From the NCBI GenBank assembly GCA_016195025.1, contig JACQAL010000037.1, positions 1 to 64,000 on the forward strand: a DNA stretch of 64,000 bases, written 5' to 3'. The notes beneath the pieces are model-generated. The model saw nothing but the letters and a program-made list of their open reading frames with translations. It was not told where the DNA came from and did no database searches. This stretch comes from Bacteroidota bacterium (GTDB lineage Bacteria > Bacteroidota > Bacteroidia > Palsa-948). Shown here piece by piece: positions 26,681 through 34,584 of the stretch. Position 1 is the first letter of the stretch. The number at the start of each line of letters is the position of its first letter. Made by a program: the position numbers and the translations under genes.

Positions 26681-27946
26681 CTATTTTTTTTCCAGTTGTT
26701 CAATCCTTTTTTCTAATTCTGTATTCTTCATTCTAAGCATATCATTTTCCTTCTGCAAATCTATAATGTCAAGCGTGTTTTCTTCCACATTCTTAGTTAT
26801 TCCCGCCATTGTTTTTGCCATGCGCAAGCCGTTCTTTTTTATTTCTTTTTCAGAATCAATTGCCGGCAGGTGTTTGTTCGTTTTTAGATACATTTCTTTT
26901 TCGGCAAAGTTCATTCTTTTATAGTTCGGTTCAAAAACAAAGTCGTACCACTGCCTGGTTGTGCTTTCAATCCATATATCTTCTTTCGCTCCTATTTTTC
27001 CGTTCACGGCAAGTTTATAATTATTCGGATTACCCTGCAGCAAAGAAGTTCCAATTCCCACCAATCCCGTTGTTCCATCCACATGCAAGCGGGAACCTGA
27101 AATTTCAATTTCACCTGCTACAGCAAGTTTTGACTGCGGGCTGTTTGTTCCAATTCCCACCATTCCTGTTGTGGAGGTGCACATGGTAACATTGCCTCCA
27201 TTGCTGCCTGTGCACATAGCCACATTTTTACCGCACCAATAATTAATAAGCAAGCCGTTGCTCGGAGGTCCTTCCACTTCAATAATTCCGTTTGCTCCGT
27301 CAAAACCTGTTGTCATTACACTTACAATTTGGCTGCTGCCGTTATAATCCCACGAGCGATATAATCCTTGTGTATTGGTCGTAGGTTTATTCGGAACAAC
27401 GCATTGAGGAAAAGGCGGTAAAGGCACGGGCACAGGTCCTCCCGTTTTCAAATTTCCGTTTGCATCCACTACTGTAAACCTATCCCCGCTCCCAGCCAGA
27501 TTATTTACGGTAAGATTATTTATGCTCCCCGTTGTTTTCACCGTAAGCGTATTGGTCTGCACATCGGTGGCGGCAAGCACTCCGTTGCTCGCAAGGTTGC
27601 CGAGAATGGATGTGTTTCCGTGCACCTCAAGCACGGGAGGTCCGCCCGGCACAGGAGGCATAATCGGCATAGGAACAGGAAAGGGAGGACCGATATGCGT
27701 AATGCCTCCAATGCCGCCTACGCTCAAATCGCCTGCCGGAGAAATGCGCATGCGCTCAATTCCCATGGTTTTAAAAATCAATGGCGCCTGCACGGTTGTA
27801 TTGCTGTAGCCGATAAAATCTGTGCTCGAACTTTGCGAAGTGGAAATGTTCCCCGTTCTCAGCCAGGGGCTTTGCTGGCTTTGGGTTTGCGCAAATGCGG
27901 TGAGAGAAAAAATAATGAGTGCGGAAGGGAGGAGAAGTTTTTTCGT
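26681..27946 (-). CDS. Exported tail-fibre/adhesin-like protein, apparent ACG start
   Basis: 421 residues if read from ACG at 27946: KKLLLPSALIIFSLTAFAQ follows it and is a perfect signal peptide, exactly like those after ATG in other genes here. No ATG, GTG or TTG lies between the upstream in-frame TAA and the GTG at 27793, which is inside the mature chain. The protein has repeats with GNTSILGNLASNGVLAATDV and VGIGTNSPQSKLAVAGEI, as in fibre proteins, then a terminal segment (QWYDFVFEPNYKRMNFAEKE, KHLPAIDSEKEI) ending in a coiled coil. This resembles chaperone-like C-termini of surface fibres. First gene of the surface operon. Confidence 0.75.
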   Translation of the reverse strand, partial: TKKLLLPSALIIFSLTAFAQTQSQQSPWLRTGNISTSQSSSTDFIGYSNTTVQAPLIFKTMGIERMRISPAGDLSVGGIGGITHIGPPFPVPMPIMPPVPGGPPVLEVHGNTSILGNLASNGVLAATDVQTNTLTVKTTGSINNLTVNNLAGSGDRFTVVDANGNLKTGGPVPVPLPPFPQCVVPNKPTTNTQGLYRSWDYNGSSQIVSVMTTGFDGANGIIEVEGPPSNGLLINYWCGKNVAMCTGSNGGNVTMCTSTTGMVGIGTNSPQSKLAVAGEIEISGSRLHVDGTTGLVGIGTSLLQGNPNNYKLAVNGKIGAKEDIWIESTTRQWYDFVFEPNYKRMNFAEKEMYLKTNKHLPAIDSEKEIKKNGLRMAKTMAGITKNVEENTLDIIDLQKENDMLRMKNTELEKRIEQLEKK

Positions 27947-28099
27947 GCTGTTTGTTTTTAAGGTGAGAAGAAAAAATTACCGGCTCAAATGTATGTGCTT
28001 TACAATAAAAGTCAATACCCGGCAGGCAAGTTTTAGACGAATGCAGTGAATTTGTAGACGAACGGGCGAAATTTATCGCTTGGCAAACATTTTTCTTAT

Positions 28100-28483
28100 A
28101 TGAATTTCAGGTTCTTAGAAAGAAAAAAATCGCACTTACTCTGCAGTGAAAGAGTTAAATCCATGAGATTGCAGACACTTGCCGAAAAATTATTCGCACT
28201 ATCATGGAAGCCGCTGAGCGGGAAAAAAGAAATGGAAAGGATACTGGAAGAATTATCGGAAATGCTCACTAAACTTATGGAAGAAGAAAAAATAAATCAG
28301 GACGGTTTAGCGGCAAATACAAAATTCACACCGGGTTATATCAGCCAATTCAAAAATAAAAAATGCAGGAACCCTAAATTAGAATCGTTAGTCGAACTTG
28401 CGAACGGCTTTAAACGCAAAGTGAAAATAACTTTTGAACCCGAATACAACCCAACCAAACAGAAAAATAAAAATAGTTTCTAA
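28100..28483 (+). CDS. XRE-type helix-turn-helix protein
   Basis: 127 residues as drawn; the true start may be a later ATG (28161 or 28232), since the first 40 residues look unstructured and basic. The region about 68-110 reads KINQDGLAANTKFTPGYISQ then FKNKKCRNPKLESLVELANGF, fitting a lambda-repressor-like HTH: helix 2 DGLAANT, recognition helix PGYISQFKN. It may regulate the gene at 28506, 22 bp downstream, or the divergent surface operon. Target unknown. Confidence 0.65.
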   Translation: MNFRFLERKKSHLLCSERVKSMRLQTLAEKLFALSWKPLSGKKEMERILEELSEMLTKLMEEEKINQDGLAANTKFTPGYISQFKNKKCRNPKLESLVELANGFKRKVKITFEPEYNPTKQKNKNSF

Positions 28484-28505
28484 ACCATAAAAACCAACAA
28501 CACAA

Positions 28506-29327
28506 ATGAAAAAAATCATCCTCAAAGCCAGCGATTATGCGCGCTTCATCATCCTGCTGGCGGCTGCAAGCAAAAAGAACCTCCCGAAAATCTTACTGAT
28601 TACCGACATCGGAAAATTAGAAGTAACCGTAGCCGTGAGCACCTGCAAAGGCATTGTTACCACAGGCGACCCCGATGCGGGCGGAGTAACTCCCACAGAC
28701 GGCACGCTGCATGCGCAAGCCGACACGCTCCTGAACATTCACACCGCGCGCCAAACCAAGCCGCCCACCAAAACTGCCGATGATGAAATAAAACAGCGCA
28801 ACATTGTGAACCGCACCTATAAAAAAATGGCGCTCTATGTGCAGGGCGTGTGCAACGATGTGGCGGTGGCGAACGGAGATGTTACGGCAGGCGAAACGGT
28901 GGCGCAGCGCACCGGCTTCGGGCTGAAAAAGAAAGGACAGCCCCACCCGCGCGACTTTGAATTTCTGCCTTCGGATAAGGGCAGTTTTCACGCGCGCGTG
29001 AAATCGACAGGAGCGGGGCACATGGTCTATCTATATGAATACGGAATCACCACTGCCGAAAATGTAATGCCCCCGGTGTGGGAAAAGCCCGTTGCATTAC
29101 CTGTAACAGAACTTATTGTAAAGGGATTTGCCAGCGGAACCATTGTGGGCGTTCACTATACGGTTATACTGCCGCCAGCGCACACCAAAAAAACCAGCGC
29201 AAAAATATCTGAAACCGCTTCCATGAATGCCACCAAGTTGACCATCAATAAAGCCCGGAAGGTTACGGTTACGCATGGCTCAGATTTATACAACTTCAGC
29301 AACATACTTTATGTAAGAATCCCGTAA
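28506..29327 (+). CDS. Protein of unknown function
   Basis: 273 residues, no signal peptide or membrane helix. The first 120 residues are mostly helical, with a TARQTKPPTKTADDEIKQRN linker then KKMALYVQGVCNDVA. The second half is strand-rich (MVYLYEYGITTAENVMPPVW, then VTELIVKGFASGTIVGVHYTVI) like a fibronectin or Ig-like domain. The helical YVQGVCN..A element resembles a group of Bacteroidota proteins with C-terminal Fn3-like domains (recalled, not searched). It may be structural. Transcribed with the HTH gene. Higher GC and more evenly coded than the AT-rich genes around it. Confidence 0.55.
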   Translation: MKKIILKASDYARFIILLAAASKKNLPKILLITDIGKLEVTVAVSTCKGIVTTGDPDAGGVTPTDGTLHAQADTLLNIHTARQTKPPTKTADDEIKQRNIVNRTYKKMALYVQGVCNDVAVANGDVTAGETVAQRTGFGLKKKGQPHPRDFEFLPSDKGSFHARVKSTGAGHMVYLYEYGITTAENVMPPVWEKPVALPVTELIVKGFASGTIVGVHYTVILPPAHTKKTSAKISETASMNATKLTINKARKVTVTHGSDLYNFSNILYVRIP

Positions 29328-29370
29328 GCCCCGCAGGATTCGGTATAAACCCTTTAATGCTCCGTTCGCA

Positions 29371-29676
29371 GTATTGAATCCTCCTTTAGTAGCATTAAAG
29401 CATACGCTCGCAGTATTGAATCCTCCTTTAAGAGCATTAAAGCAGACGCTCGTAGTATTGAATCCTCCTTTAGTAGTAGTAAAGCATACGCTCGCAGTAT
29501 TGAATCCTCCTTTAGTAGCATTAAAGCATACGCTCGCAATATTGAATCCTCCTTTAAGAGCATTAAAGCAGATGCTCGTAGTATTGAATCCTCCTTTAAG
29601 AGCATTAAAGCTGACGCTCGTAGTATTGAATCCTCCTTTAAGGGTATTGAAGCAGATGCTCGCAGTATTGAATGCT
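29371..29676. repeat. 42-bp minisatellite, seven units plus a partial
   Basis: Units start at 29371, 29413, 29455, 29497, 29539, 29581 and 29623, with a partial unit from 29665. Each begins GTATTGAATCCTCCTTTA and holds a CTTTA/TAAAG hairpin (best as CTTTAA-GAGCA-TTAAAG), ending GCTCGCA or GCTCGTA. Units differ by a few bases in alternating patterns. Forty-two is a multiple of three, so both strands stay open by chance. This fills the 349 bp between convergent genes 28506 and 29677; nothing else is seen there. Confidence 0.95.
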
Positions 29677-30732
29677 CTATTTCTTCTTTTCCAACCTGTC
29701 TAATTGAAAAGCCGCTAAATCATAATCGGGATTAAGGGCAAGGCAGCGTTTGTAATCATTCATGGCTTTTTGAGTTAAACCTTTGGCTTCATAGCACCTG
29801 CCCCTGCCGTAATAGGCGCGGAAAAAATTGGCATCCTTCGCCAGAATGGAATTGAATTTCTGCAATGCTTCATCCGGTTTTTTCTGCTCAAATAAAATGG
29901 CTCCCTGGTTGAAGAGGGCATCGAAGTGCTGTGGCGCAAGGACGAGAAGAGAATCATACACGCTCAGCGCTTTTTCATACGCGCCTGTGTTTTGCAAAAA
30001 ATATCCTTTGTTATAAAACGCTTCCGCGCTTTTAGGTTCAATGCGCAGCGCGCCATCCAGGTATTCAAGTGCGAGCGGATTTTTTTTGCGCGCATACAAA
30101 ACACCCAATTGCATGTAGGCGTTGTAATAATTCTGGTCCGCACGAATGGCATCCTGGAAAGAAGAAATTGCCCGCGCGGTGTCGCCTGTTTCTTTCAGTA
30201 TCATTCCCTTTTGAAAATGAGCCGATGCCCGGGTGCGGTCAAAATGCAAACTGCGGTTGATGTAAAACATTGCCGTATCATATTTGCGCGCAAGAAAAAA
30301 AAGTTCGCTGTACTTGAGCAGCGCTTCGGTGCTGGCGGAATCGCATTTCATCGCCTTGCGCAGCATATTGCGCGTGTCTTTGGTTTTGTTCTGCGTGAGG
30401 TATAAATCGGAAAGGAAAATATAATTCTTCGCGCTGGCGCTGTCGAACTTCAGCACAATCTGCATGTCGGTGATGGCATCGGCATAATTTTTATGTTCGA
30501 AATAATAATGCGCGCGCCTGAAATATAAATCGGGATTGCTGCGGTCTTTTTCAATTGCCGAATTAATGGAGGCAAGGTCAGCAGCAATGGAATCGGTTGA
30601 TGGTGGAGGGTTAATGGTTGATGTTGAATTGCCGCAGGAAGAAAGCGCCAGGATAAAAGCCCATCCCCAACCCTTCCCATTAGGAAGGGAGTTAGCAGGT
30701 AAATTATATTTAGAAAAGATTTTTCTCACCAA
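29677..30732 (-). CDS. TPR lipoprotein
   Basis: 351 residues. The N-terminus is odd: MVRKIFSKYNLPANSLPNGKGWGWAFILALSSCG, where ALSSC is a lipobox and NSLPNGKGWGW is encoded by a palindromic repeat, leaving a short hydrophobic core. The mature chain has about nine TPR units (AYMQLGVLYARKKNPLALEYLDGALRIEP). Likely an outer-membrane or periplasmic scaffold lipoprotein. The stop abuts the 42-bp minisatellite, so changes in the array would alter the sequence next to its 3' end. Neighbour of an R-M pair without clear relation. Confidence 0.75.
   Translation of the reverse strand: MVRKIFSKYNLPANSLPNGKGWGWAFILALSSCGNSTSTINPPPSTDSIAADLASINSAIEKDRSNPDLYFRRAHYYFEHKNYADAITDMQIVLKFDSASAKNYIFLSDLYLTQNKTKDTRNMLRKAMKCDSASTEALLKYSELFFLARKYDTAMFYINRSLHFDRTRASAHFQKGMILKETGDTARAISSFQDAIRADQNYYNAYMQLGVLYARKKNPLALEYLDGALRIEPKSAEAFYNKGYFLQNTGAYEKALSVYDSLLVLAPQHFDALFNQGAILFEQKKPDEALQKFNSILAKDANFFRAYYGRGRCYEAKGLTQKAMNDYKRCLALNPDYDLAAFQLDRLEKKK
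30664..30690. repeat. Palindromic repeat in lipoprotein signal peptide
   Basis: TCCCCAA, then CCCTTCC-CATTA-GGAAGGG (arms 30671-30677 and 30683-30689). Read on the minus strand it encodes part of NSLPNGKGWG of the TPR lipoprotein leader. Same class as 36421-36439, 42804-42823 and the DUF559 flanks. Confidence 0.7.
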
Positions 30733-30741
30733 TTTGAAGTC

Positions 30742-30758
30742 CTCCCCAACGGGGAGGA
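30742..30758. repeat. CCTCCCC-AAC-GGGGAGG palindrome
   Basis: Perfect 7-bp arms in the 29 bp gap between the TPR lipoprotein start and the nuclease stop. Possibly a weak transcription stop for the R-M genes, more likely another scattered palindrome. Confidence 0.6.
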
Positions 30759-30761
30759 GAG

Positions 30762-31427
30762 TTAAAACTCTAACTTATAAATTAATTCATTTTCTATTTT
30801 TTCTAAGTCAAGTAACACTTTTTTTCGTCTTGGCGAACCGTCAGAGTTTCTGAAATTTTCTTGAAACGAACCACATTTAATAAGTGTCTTGTCACTAATT
30901 TCAATAAATGAAATTTGTTGCAAATCAAATTCTACTTTACGTAGGCGCGACCACGCTCCTCTCGAAATTCTTTTTTTTGTATACTCTGATAGTCCGCCTT
31001 TTACTTTTTCATGCCACTTTTGAAAAATTCTTTTTTCGTCATTGTATTCAACTTTTCCGAGAGCGAGTAATAGTCCGACTTTTCCGTATTCTTTTATTGC
31101 ATTTGCAATTGCTTCGCTGTCATTCACGATAATCTGATGACTGCTTGTATTCATTGCATGTGCTTTGAAGTCAAATGGAATTTTGAAAAGTCCGTCAAAC
31201 GAAACATTGTTGTAGCGTGGAGTTTGAAATTCAAAAATATCATTCAAATGTTTTTCGCAGAGATACTGAAAATAAAACCCAATCCATTCCATTTGCTTCC
31301 AATGAGAAAACTCACTGTCTCTCATTTCAATTATCGAATCTTTCCCATTCCAAACCTTTTGAATTTTTCTAAAACGCTTAGCTATTTCCTGATAAATCTT
31401 TTCAGGCATACTGTTCAGAGGGTTCAA
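30762..31427 (-). CDS. Probable type II restriction endonuclease, PD-(D/E)XK fold
   Basis: 221 residues, cytoplasmic. The segment NNVSFDGLFKIPFDFKAHA gives D78, then D86-F-K88, matching the D-Xn-(D/E)-X-K active site of PD-(D/E)XK nucleases. The rest includes a basic DNA-binding-like stretch (EYTKKRISRGAWSRLRKVEF). It follows an adenine methyltransferase gene and overlaps its 3' end by 26 bp, the usual arrangement of a type II restriction-modification pair. No family match is recalled and the recognition site is unknown. Confidence rests mainly on context plus the motif. Confidence 0.65.
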   Translation of the reverse strand: MNPLNSMPEKIYQEIAKRFRKIQKVWNGKDSIIEMRDSEFSHWKQMEWIGFYFQYLCEKHLNDIFEFQTPRYNNVSFDGLFKIPFDFKAHAMNTSSHQIIVNDSEAIANAIKEYGKVGLLLALGKVEYNDEKRIFQKWHEKVKGGLSEYTKKRISRGAWSRLRKVEFDLQQISFIEISDKTLIKCGSFQENFRNSDGSPRRKKVLLDLEKIENELIYKLEF

Positions 31428-32067
31428 AAAGGTCTAACGAATTTTTATTTTTCTTGGCTATATGATTGTGATTGATACGAGGGGTAAATTTGTAATGATA
31501 ATTTTTGTCAGTCATCATTTTTATTTTATCTTCAATACTAATTCCGTCAATGCCGTAACCAATAGAATCCCATCCATCAACTTTTTGCCGTGCGAACAAT
31601 TCTACTCTCGGCAAATCACCAAACAATTGAACAATCCTTTCCCGCACAATAGGAGGTTTTACAGAGTGCCCTATCCGTTGGTGCATTAAAATTTGAGGAA
31701 CTGTTTTATCAACAGATTTTATGTGTCCACGCATACCAAGCAAACAAATTTCAATGTTTGATTTTGTGTAACTTCCCATTCCGCGCAATGGCTTTCCGTC
31801 TTTTTTTATTTTCACCCAAGAGAACGCACAAGTTTTATATTTGAAACCCCAAGCGTCAAGCACTTTAAAAGCTTCTGGCAATGCTGGCATTGTCGCCCAC
31901 AAAAACAAAGCACAATTTTTATCCCGAAGTTCTTTCACATTCAATGAGCAGATTTGGTCGGTGCTCATTGTCTCGTAATGTTTTTCGGGTGCAAAGTTTC
32001 CACCGTCTTTTCCCTCACCCCATTTATATTTCCACGCTGGGTCAGCATAAATGATTTTATATTTCAT
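31402..32067 (-). CDS. MT-A70-family adenine-N6 DNA methyltransferase
   Basis: 221 residues. It opens MKYKIIYADPAWKYK: the catalytic DPPW motif of the MT-A70 family is here DPAW (residues 9-12). Further family marks are LRDKNCALFLWATMPALPEA, MGSYTKSNIEICLLGMRG (the SAM-side motif) and the late EMFAR-like VELFARQKVDGWDSIGYG. These enzymes methylate adenine N6 on DNA or RNA; linkage to the nuclease downstream points to DNA protection in a type II system. No controller (C) protein gene is present. The 100 bp upstream holds a TGTAG/CTACA hairpin that could serve regulation. Confidence 0.88.
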   Translation of the reverse strand: MKYKIIYADPAWKYKWGEGKDGGNFAPEKHYETMSTDQICSLNVKELRDKNCALFLWATMPALPEAFKVLDAWGFKYKTCAFSWVKIKKDGKPLRGMGSYTKSNIEICLLGMRGHIKSVDKTVPQILMHQRIGHSVKPPIVRERIVQLFGDLPRVELFARQKVDGWDSIGYGIDGISIEDKIKMMTDKNYHYKFTPRINHNHIAKKNKNSLDLFEPSEQYA

Positions 32068-32168
32068 CTTTGTTTGTTTTATTAAGTATGGTTTCCCAGT
32101 TGCACTCCGTATTCTTACTTGTAGATATTATTGTCACTACAGTATTTCACGCTACGAATAAATTGAAC

Positions 32169-33242
32169 TCATTCTGCTTTTAAGAGCGCATCCTTTATTT
32201 TGTTTTCTATTTCTTCAGCCAGTTCATGATTATCATCGAACACCTGCTTCACCGCATCTCTCCCCTGCCCTAACTTTGTTCCGTCATACGAAAACCACGA
32301 GCCGCTTTTCTGAATAACGTTATGCAGTGCGCCAAGGTCAATTATTTCTCCCACTTTTGAAATTCCTTTCCCGAAGAGAATATCAAATTCCGCCATGCGG
32401 AAGGGTGGCGCCACTTTGTTCTTCACCACTTTCACGCGCGCGCGGTTGCCGATTACTGCTTCTTCTTCTTTGATTTGCCCTATTCTGCGTATGTCCAGAC
32501 GAACCGATGCATAAAACTTCAGCGCGTTGCCTCCGGTGGTGGTTTCCGGATTTCCGAACATCACTCCTATTTTTTCTCTGAGTTGATTAATAAAAATCAC
32601 ACAGCATTTTGTTTTGGAAATTGTGCCGGTGAGTTTTCGCATGGCTTGCGACATCAGCCGCGCATGCAATCCCATTTTTGAATCGCCCATCTCTCCTTCA
32701 ATTTCGGCTTTGGGTGTGAGCGCAGCCACCGAGTCAATCACGATAATATCAATGGCGCCTGAACGAATTAAATTTTCTGTAATCTCCATTGCCTGCTCAC
32801 CGTTATCGGGCTGTGAGATGAGAAGGTCTTCGAGATTCACTCCGAGTTTTTTCGCATACGTTCTGTCAAAAGCATGTTCTGCATCAATGAACGCGGCAAT
32901 GCCTCCTTTTTTCTGCGCTTCCACAATGGCGTGAAGCGTGAGCGTGGTTTTGCCGGATGATTCAGGTCCGTAAATTTCCACCACTCTTCCGCGCGGCAAT
33001 CCGCCAATGCCAAGCGCCACATCCAGACCAAGCGAGCCGGTGGGAATAGCGTCAACTTTTTCTATCACAGCACCGGTTTGCATTTTCATGATGGTGCCTT
33101 TGCCATAGGTTTTTTCTAACTTATCTATGGTGAGTTGAAGCGCTTTGAGTTTTTCTTTGTTCACTTCCGGGTTTCCATCCCTATGGGAGGTTTTGGTTTC
33201 CTTTACGGATTCTTTTTCTTTTACTGCTTCTTTGGTTGCCAT
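32169..33242 (-). CDS. recA: RecA recombinase
   Basis: 357 residues, the full length of the family. Walker [11 protein letters not shown] (about 92-101), the [18 protein letters not shown] segment, Walker [11 protein letters not shown] and the filament and DNA-binding loop [17 protein letters not shown]...[21 protein letters not shown] are all intact. It polymerises on single-stranded DNA, drives strand exchange and stimulates LexA-type cleavage. The N-terminus has an extra charged stretch ([19 protein letters not shown]) before the core. Likely co-transcribed with bcp, which ends 31 bp upstream. Confidence 0.98.
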   Translation of the reverse strand: MATKEAVKEKESVKETKTSHRDGNPEVNKEKLKALQLTIDKLEKTYGKGTIMKMQTGAVIEKVDAIPTGSLGLDVALGIGGLPRGRVVEIYGPESSGKTTLTLHAIVEAQKKGGIAAFIDAEHAFDRTYAKKLGVNLEDLLISQPDNGEQAMEITENLIRSGAIDIIVIDSVAALTPKAEIEGEMGDSKMGLHARLMSQAMRKLTGTISKTKCCVIFINQLREKIGVMFGNPETTTGGNALKFYASVRLDIRRIGQIKEEEAVIGNRARVKVVKNKVAPPFRMAEFDILFGKGISKVGEIIDLGALHNVIQKSGSWFSYDGTKLGQGRDAVKQVFDDNHELAEEIENKIKDALLKAE

Positions 33243-33273
33243 GATTTTGAAATTTAAAATTATGAATTATAGA

Positions 33274-33786
33274 TTATGAATTTACTGAATTGGTTTCTAA
33301 AATTTGTTCCGTGTGATTTTCTGTATCCACATCGCGGATTATTTTTTCAATCTTTCCTTTTTCATCAATACTAAAAGTAGTGCGGATGATTCCATCGAAC
33401 GTTCTTCCCATAAAAGTTTTCTTTCCCCATACATCGTAGTCCTTAATGATTTCTTTTTCCGTATCGGGAATTAATTGAAACGGAAGTTTGAATTTCTTTT
33501 TGAACCTGATGTGAGATGTTGAATCGTCCTTGCTTACTCCAAACACCTCGTATCCTTTTCTTTTCAGCGAAGAATAATTATCGCGCAGGTTGCACGATTC
33601 TTTTGTGCATCCGGGAGTGTTATCCTTCGGATAGAAATACAGAATCACTTTTTTTCCTCTCAACTCTTTTAAAGAAATAGTTTTCCCTTCTGAATTTACA
33701 AATGAAAACTCAGGCGCTTTGTCTCCTTCTTGCAGTTTGGTGGTGTGATGATTCACGATAAATATTTTTAAAACTTTCTCAAACAA
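33274..33786 (-). CDS. bcp: Thioredoxin-dependent peroxiredoxin, Bcp type
   Basis: 170 residues. The start ATG gives a 19-residue extension (FEKVLKIFIVNHHTT) before the usual LQEGDKAPEFSF; a later start is not offered by an ATG. The active site is YPKDNTPGCTKESCNLRDNY, with peroxidatic Cys in PGCT and resolving Cys five residues on, as in atypical two-Cys Bcp enzymes. It reduces hydrogen peroxide and organic peroxides with thioredoxin. Cytoplasmic. Just upstream of recA. Confidence 0.93.
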   Translation of the reverse strand: MFEKVLKIFIVNHHTTKLQEGDKAPEFSFVNSEGKTISLKELRGKKVILYFYPKDNTPGCTKESCNLRDNYSSLKRKGYEVFGVSKDDSTSHIRFKKKFKLPFQLIPDTEKEIIKDYDVWGKKTFMGRTFDGIIRTTFSIDEKGKIEKIIRDVDTENHTEQILETNSVNS

Positions 33787-33849
33787 GGATGGCGAACTTA
33801 CGAAAAGGATGCCGAGAAGCGAGTGTTGTTAATAATTTTTCTTGAAGAT

Positions 33850-33935
33850 AAAATCATACGAACAACACGAATTTATGCGAACGCTGCGAACAAACAGCCA
33901 AAACAATTCGCGGTGTTCGCATGTGTTCGCGGATT
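33850..33935. repeat. GAACA/TTCGC word repeat, 110-bp gap
   Basis: Words such as CGAACAACACGAATTTATGC, GCGAACAAAC and TTCGCATGTGTTCGCGGATT form a loose inverted array in the gap between bcp and nth. Typical of scattered Bacteroidota intergenic repeats (recalled). No terminator is seen. Confidence 0.5.
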
Positions 33936-33939
33936 AGCA

Positions 33940-34584
33940 TTACATTTTTTTTAATTTCCCGTAGTATTTGCACCACATTTTTATCCCGCACTCAGCGCAT
34001 TTCGGATTTCTTGCCACACAAATATATCTGCCGTGAAGAATAAGCCAGTGATGCGCAATAGCAACTTTATCTTCGGGAATATATTTCAAGAGTTGCATTT
34101 CGGTTTGATATGGATTTTTTGCGTTCACAGTCAAACCGATTCTCGCGGAAACTCTGAACACGTGCGTATCCACCGCCATGGTTGGTTTATCATAAATCAC
34201 CGAAGCAACTACGTTCGCTGTTTTTCTTCCCACACCGGGAAGTTTTACCAATTCATTCACATCGGAAGGAATCGTTCCGCCAAAATCATTCACGAGCATT
34301 TTTGCCATGCCCACCAAATGTTTCGCTTTATTGTTCGGATAGGAAATACTTTTTATATAGGGGAAAACTTCTTCGGGAGTTGCTTTGGAAAGCGCTTGAG
34401 CATTCGGATATTTTTTGAAAAGCGCGGGCGTAGTCATGTTCACGCGCACATCGGTGCATTGCGCGGAAAGAATCACTGATACAATTAATTCATACGGGTC
34501 GTAATATTCCAATTCTGTTTCGGCATCGGGATTATGCTTGGCGAAATAAGCGAGGACTTTTTCGAAGCGTTCTTTTCTGTTCAT
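33940..34584 (-). CDS. nth: Endonuclease III
   Basis: 214 residues. The HhH motif and catalytic Lys/Asp pair are present: LPGVGRKTANVV (Lys in GRKTA) and VDTHVFRV (catalytic Asp). The C-terminal cluster CVARNPKCAECGIKMWC has the C-x6-C-x2-C-x5-C spacing of the [4Fe-4S] cluster. It removes oxidised pyrimidines and nicks abasic sites. The start ATG overlaps the preceding gene's stop by 4 bp, so the two are translationally coupled. Confidence 0.96.
   Translation of the reverse strand: MNRKERFEKVLAYFAKHNPDAETELEYYDPYELIVSVILSAQCTDVRVNMTTPALFKKYPNAQALSKATPEEVFPYIKSISYPNNKAKHLVGMAKMLVNDFGGTIPSDVNELVKLPGVGRKTANVVASVIYDKPTMAVDTHVFRVSARIGLTVNAKNPYQTEMQLLKYIPEDKVAIAHHWLILHGRYICVARNPKCAECGIKMWCKYYGKLKKM

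Noticed and set aside
28506-29327. Phage or T4SS component
   Set aside because: No phage or conjugation genes are near and no motif supports it.
29371-29676. CRISPR array
   Set aside because: The 42-bp units are directly adjacent without unique spacers, and no cas genes are nearby.
29354-29703. Open frames on both strands through the 42-bp repeats (MLLKEDSILRAYAL or LNPPLVALKHTLAV units)
   Set aside because: The unit length is a multiple of three, so any stop-free frame stays open. There is no leader, start context or neighbour support; treated as a noncoding minisatellite.
30762-31427. MunI-type restriction enzyme, because the partner is an MT-A70 methyltransferase
   Set aside because: The residues I can recall for MunI do not align with this protein; specificity left open.
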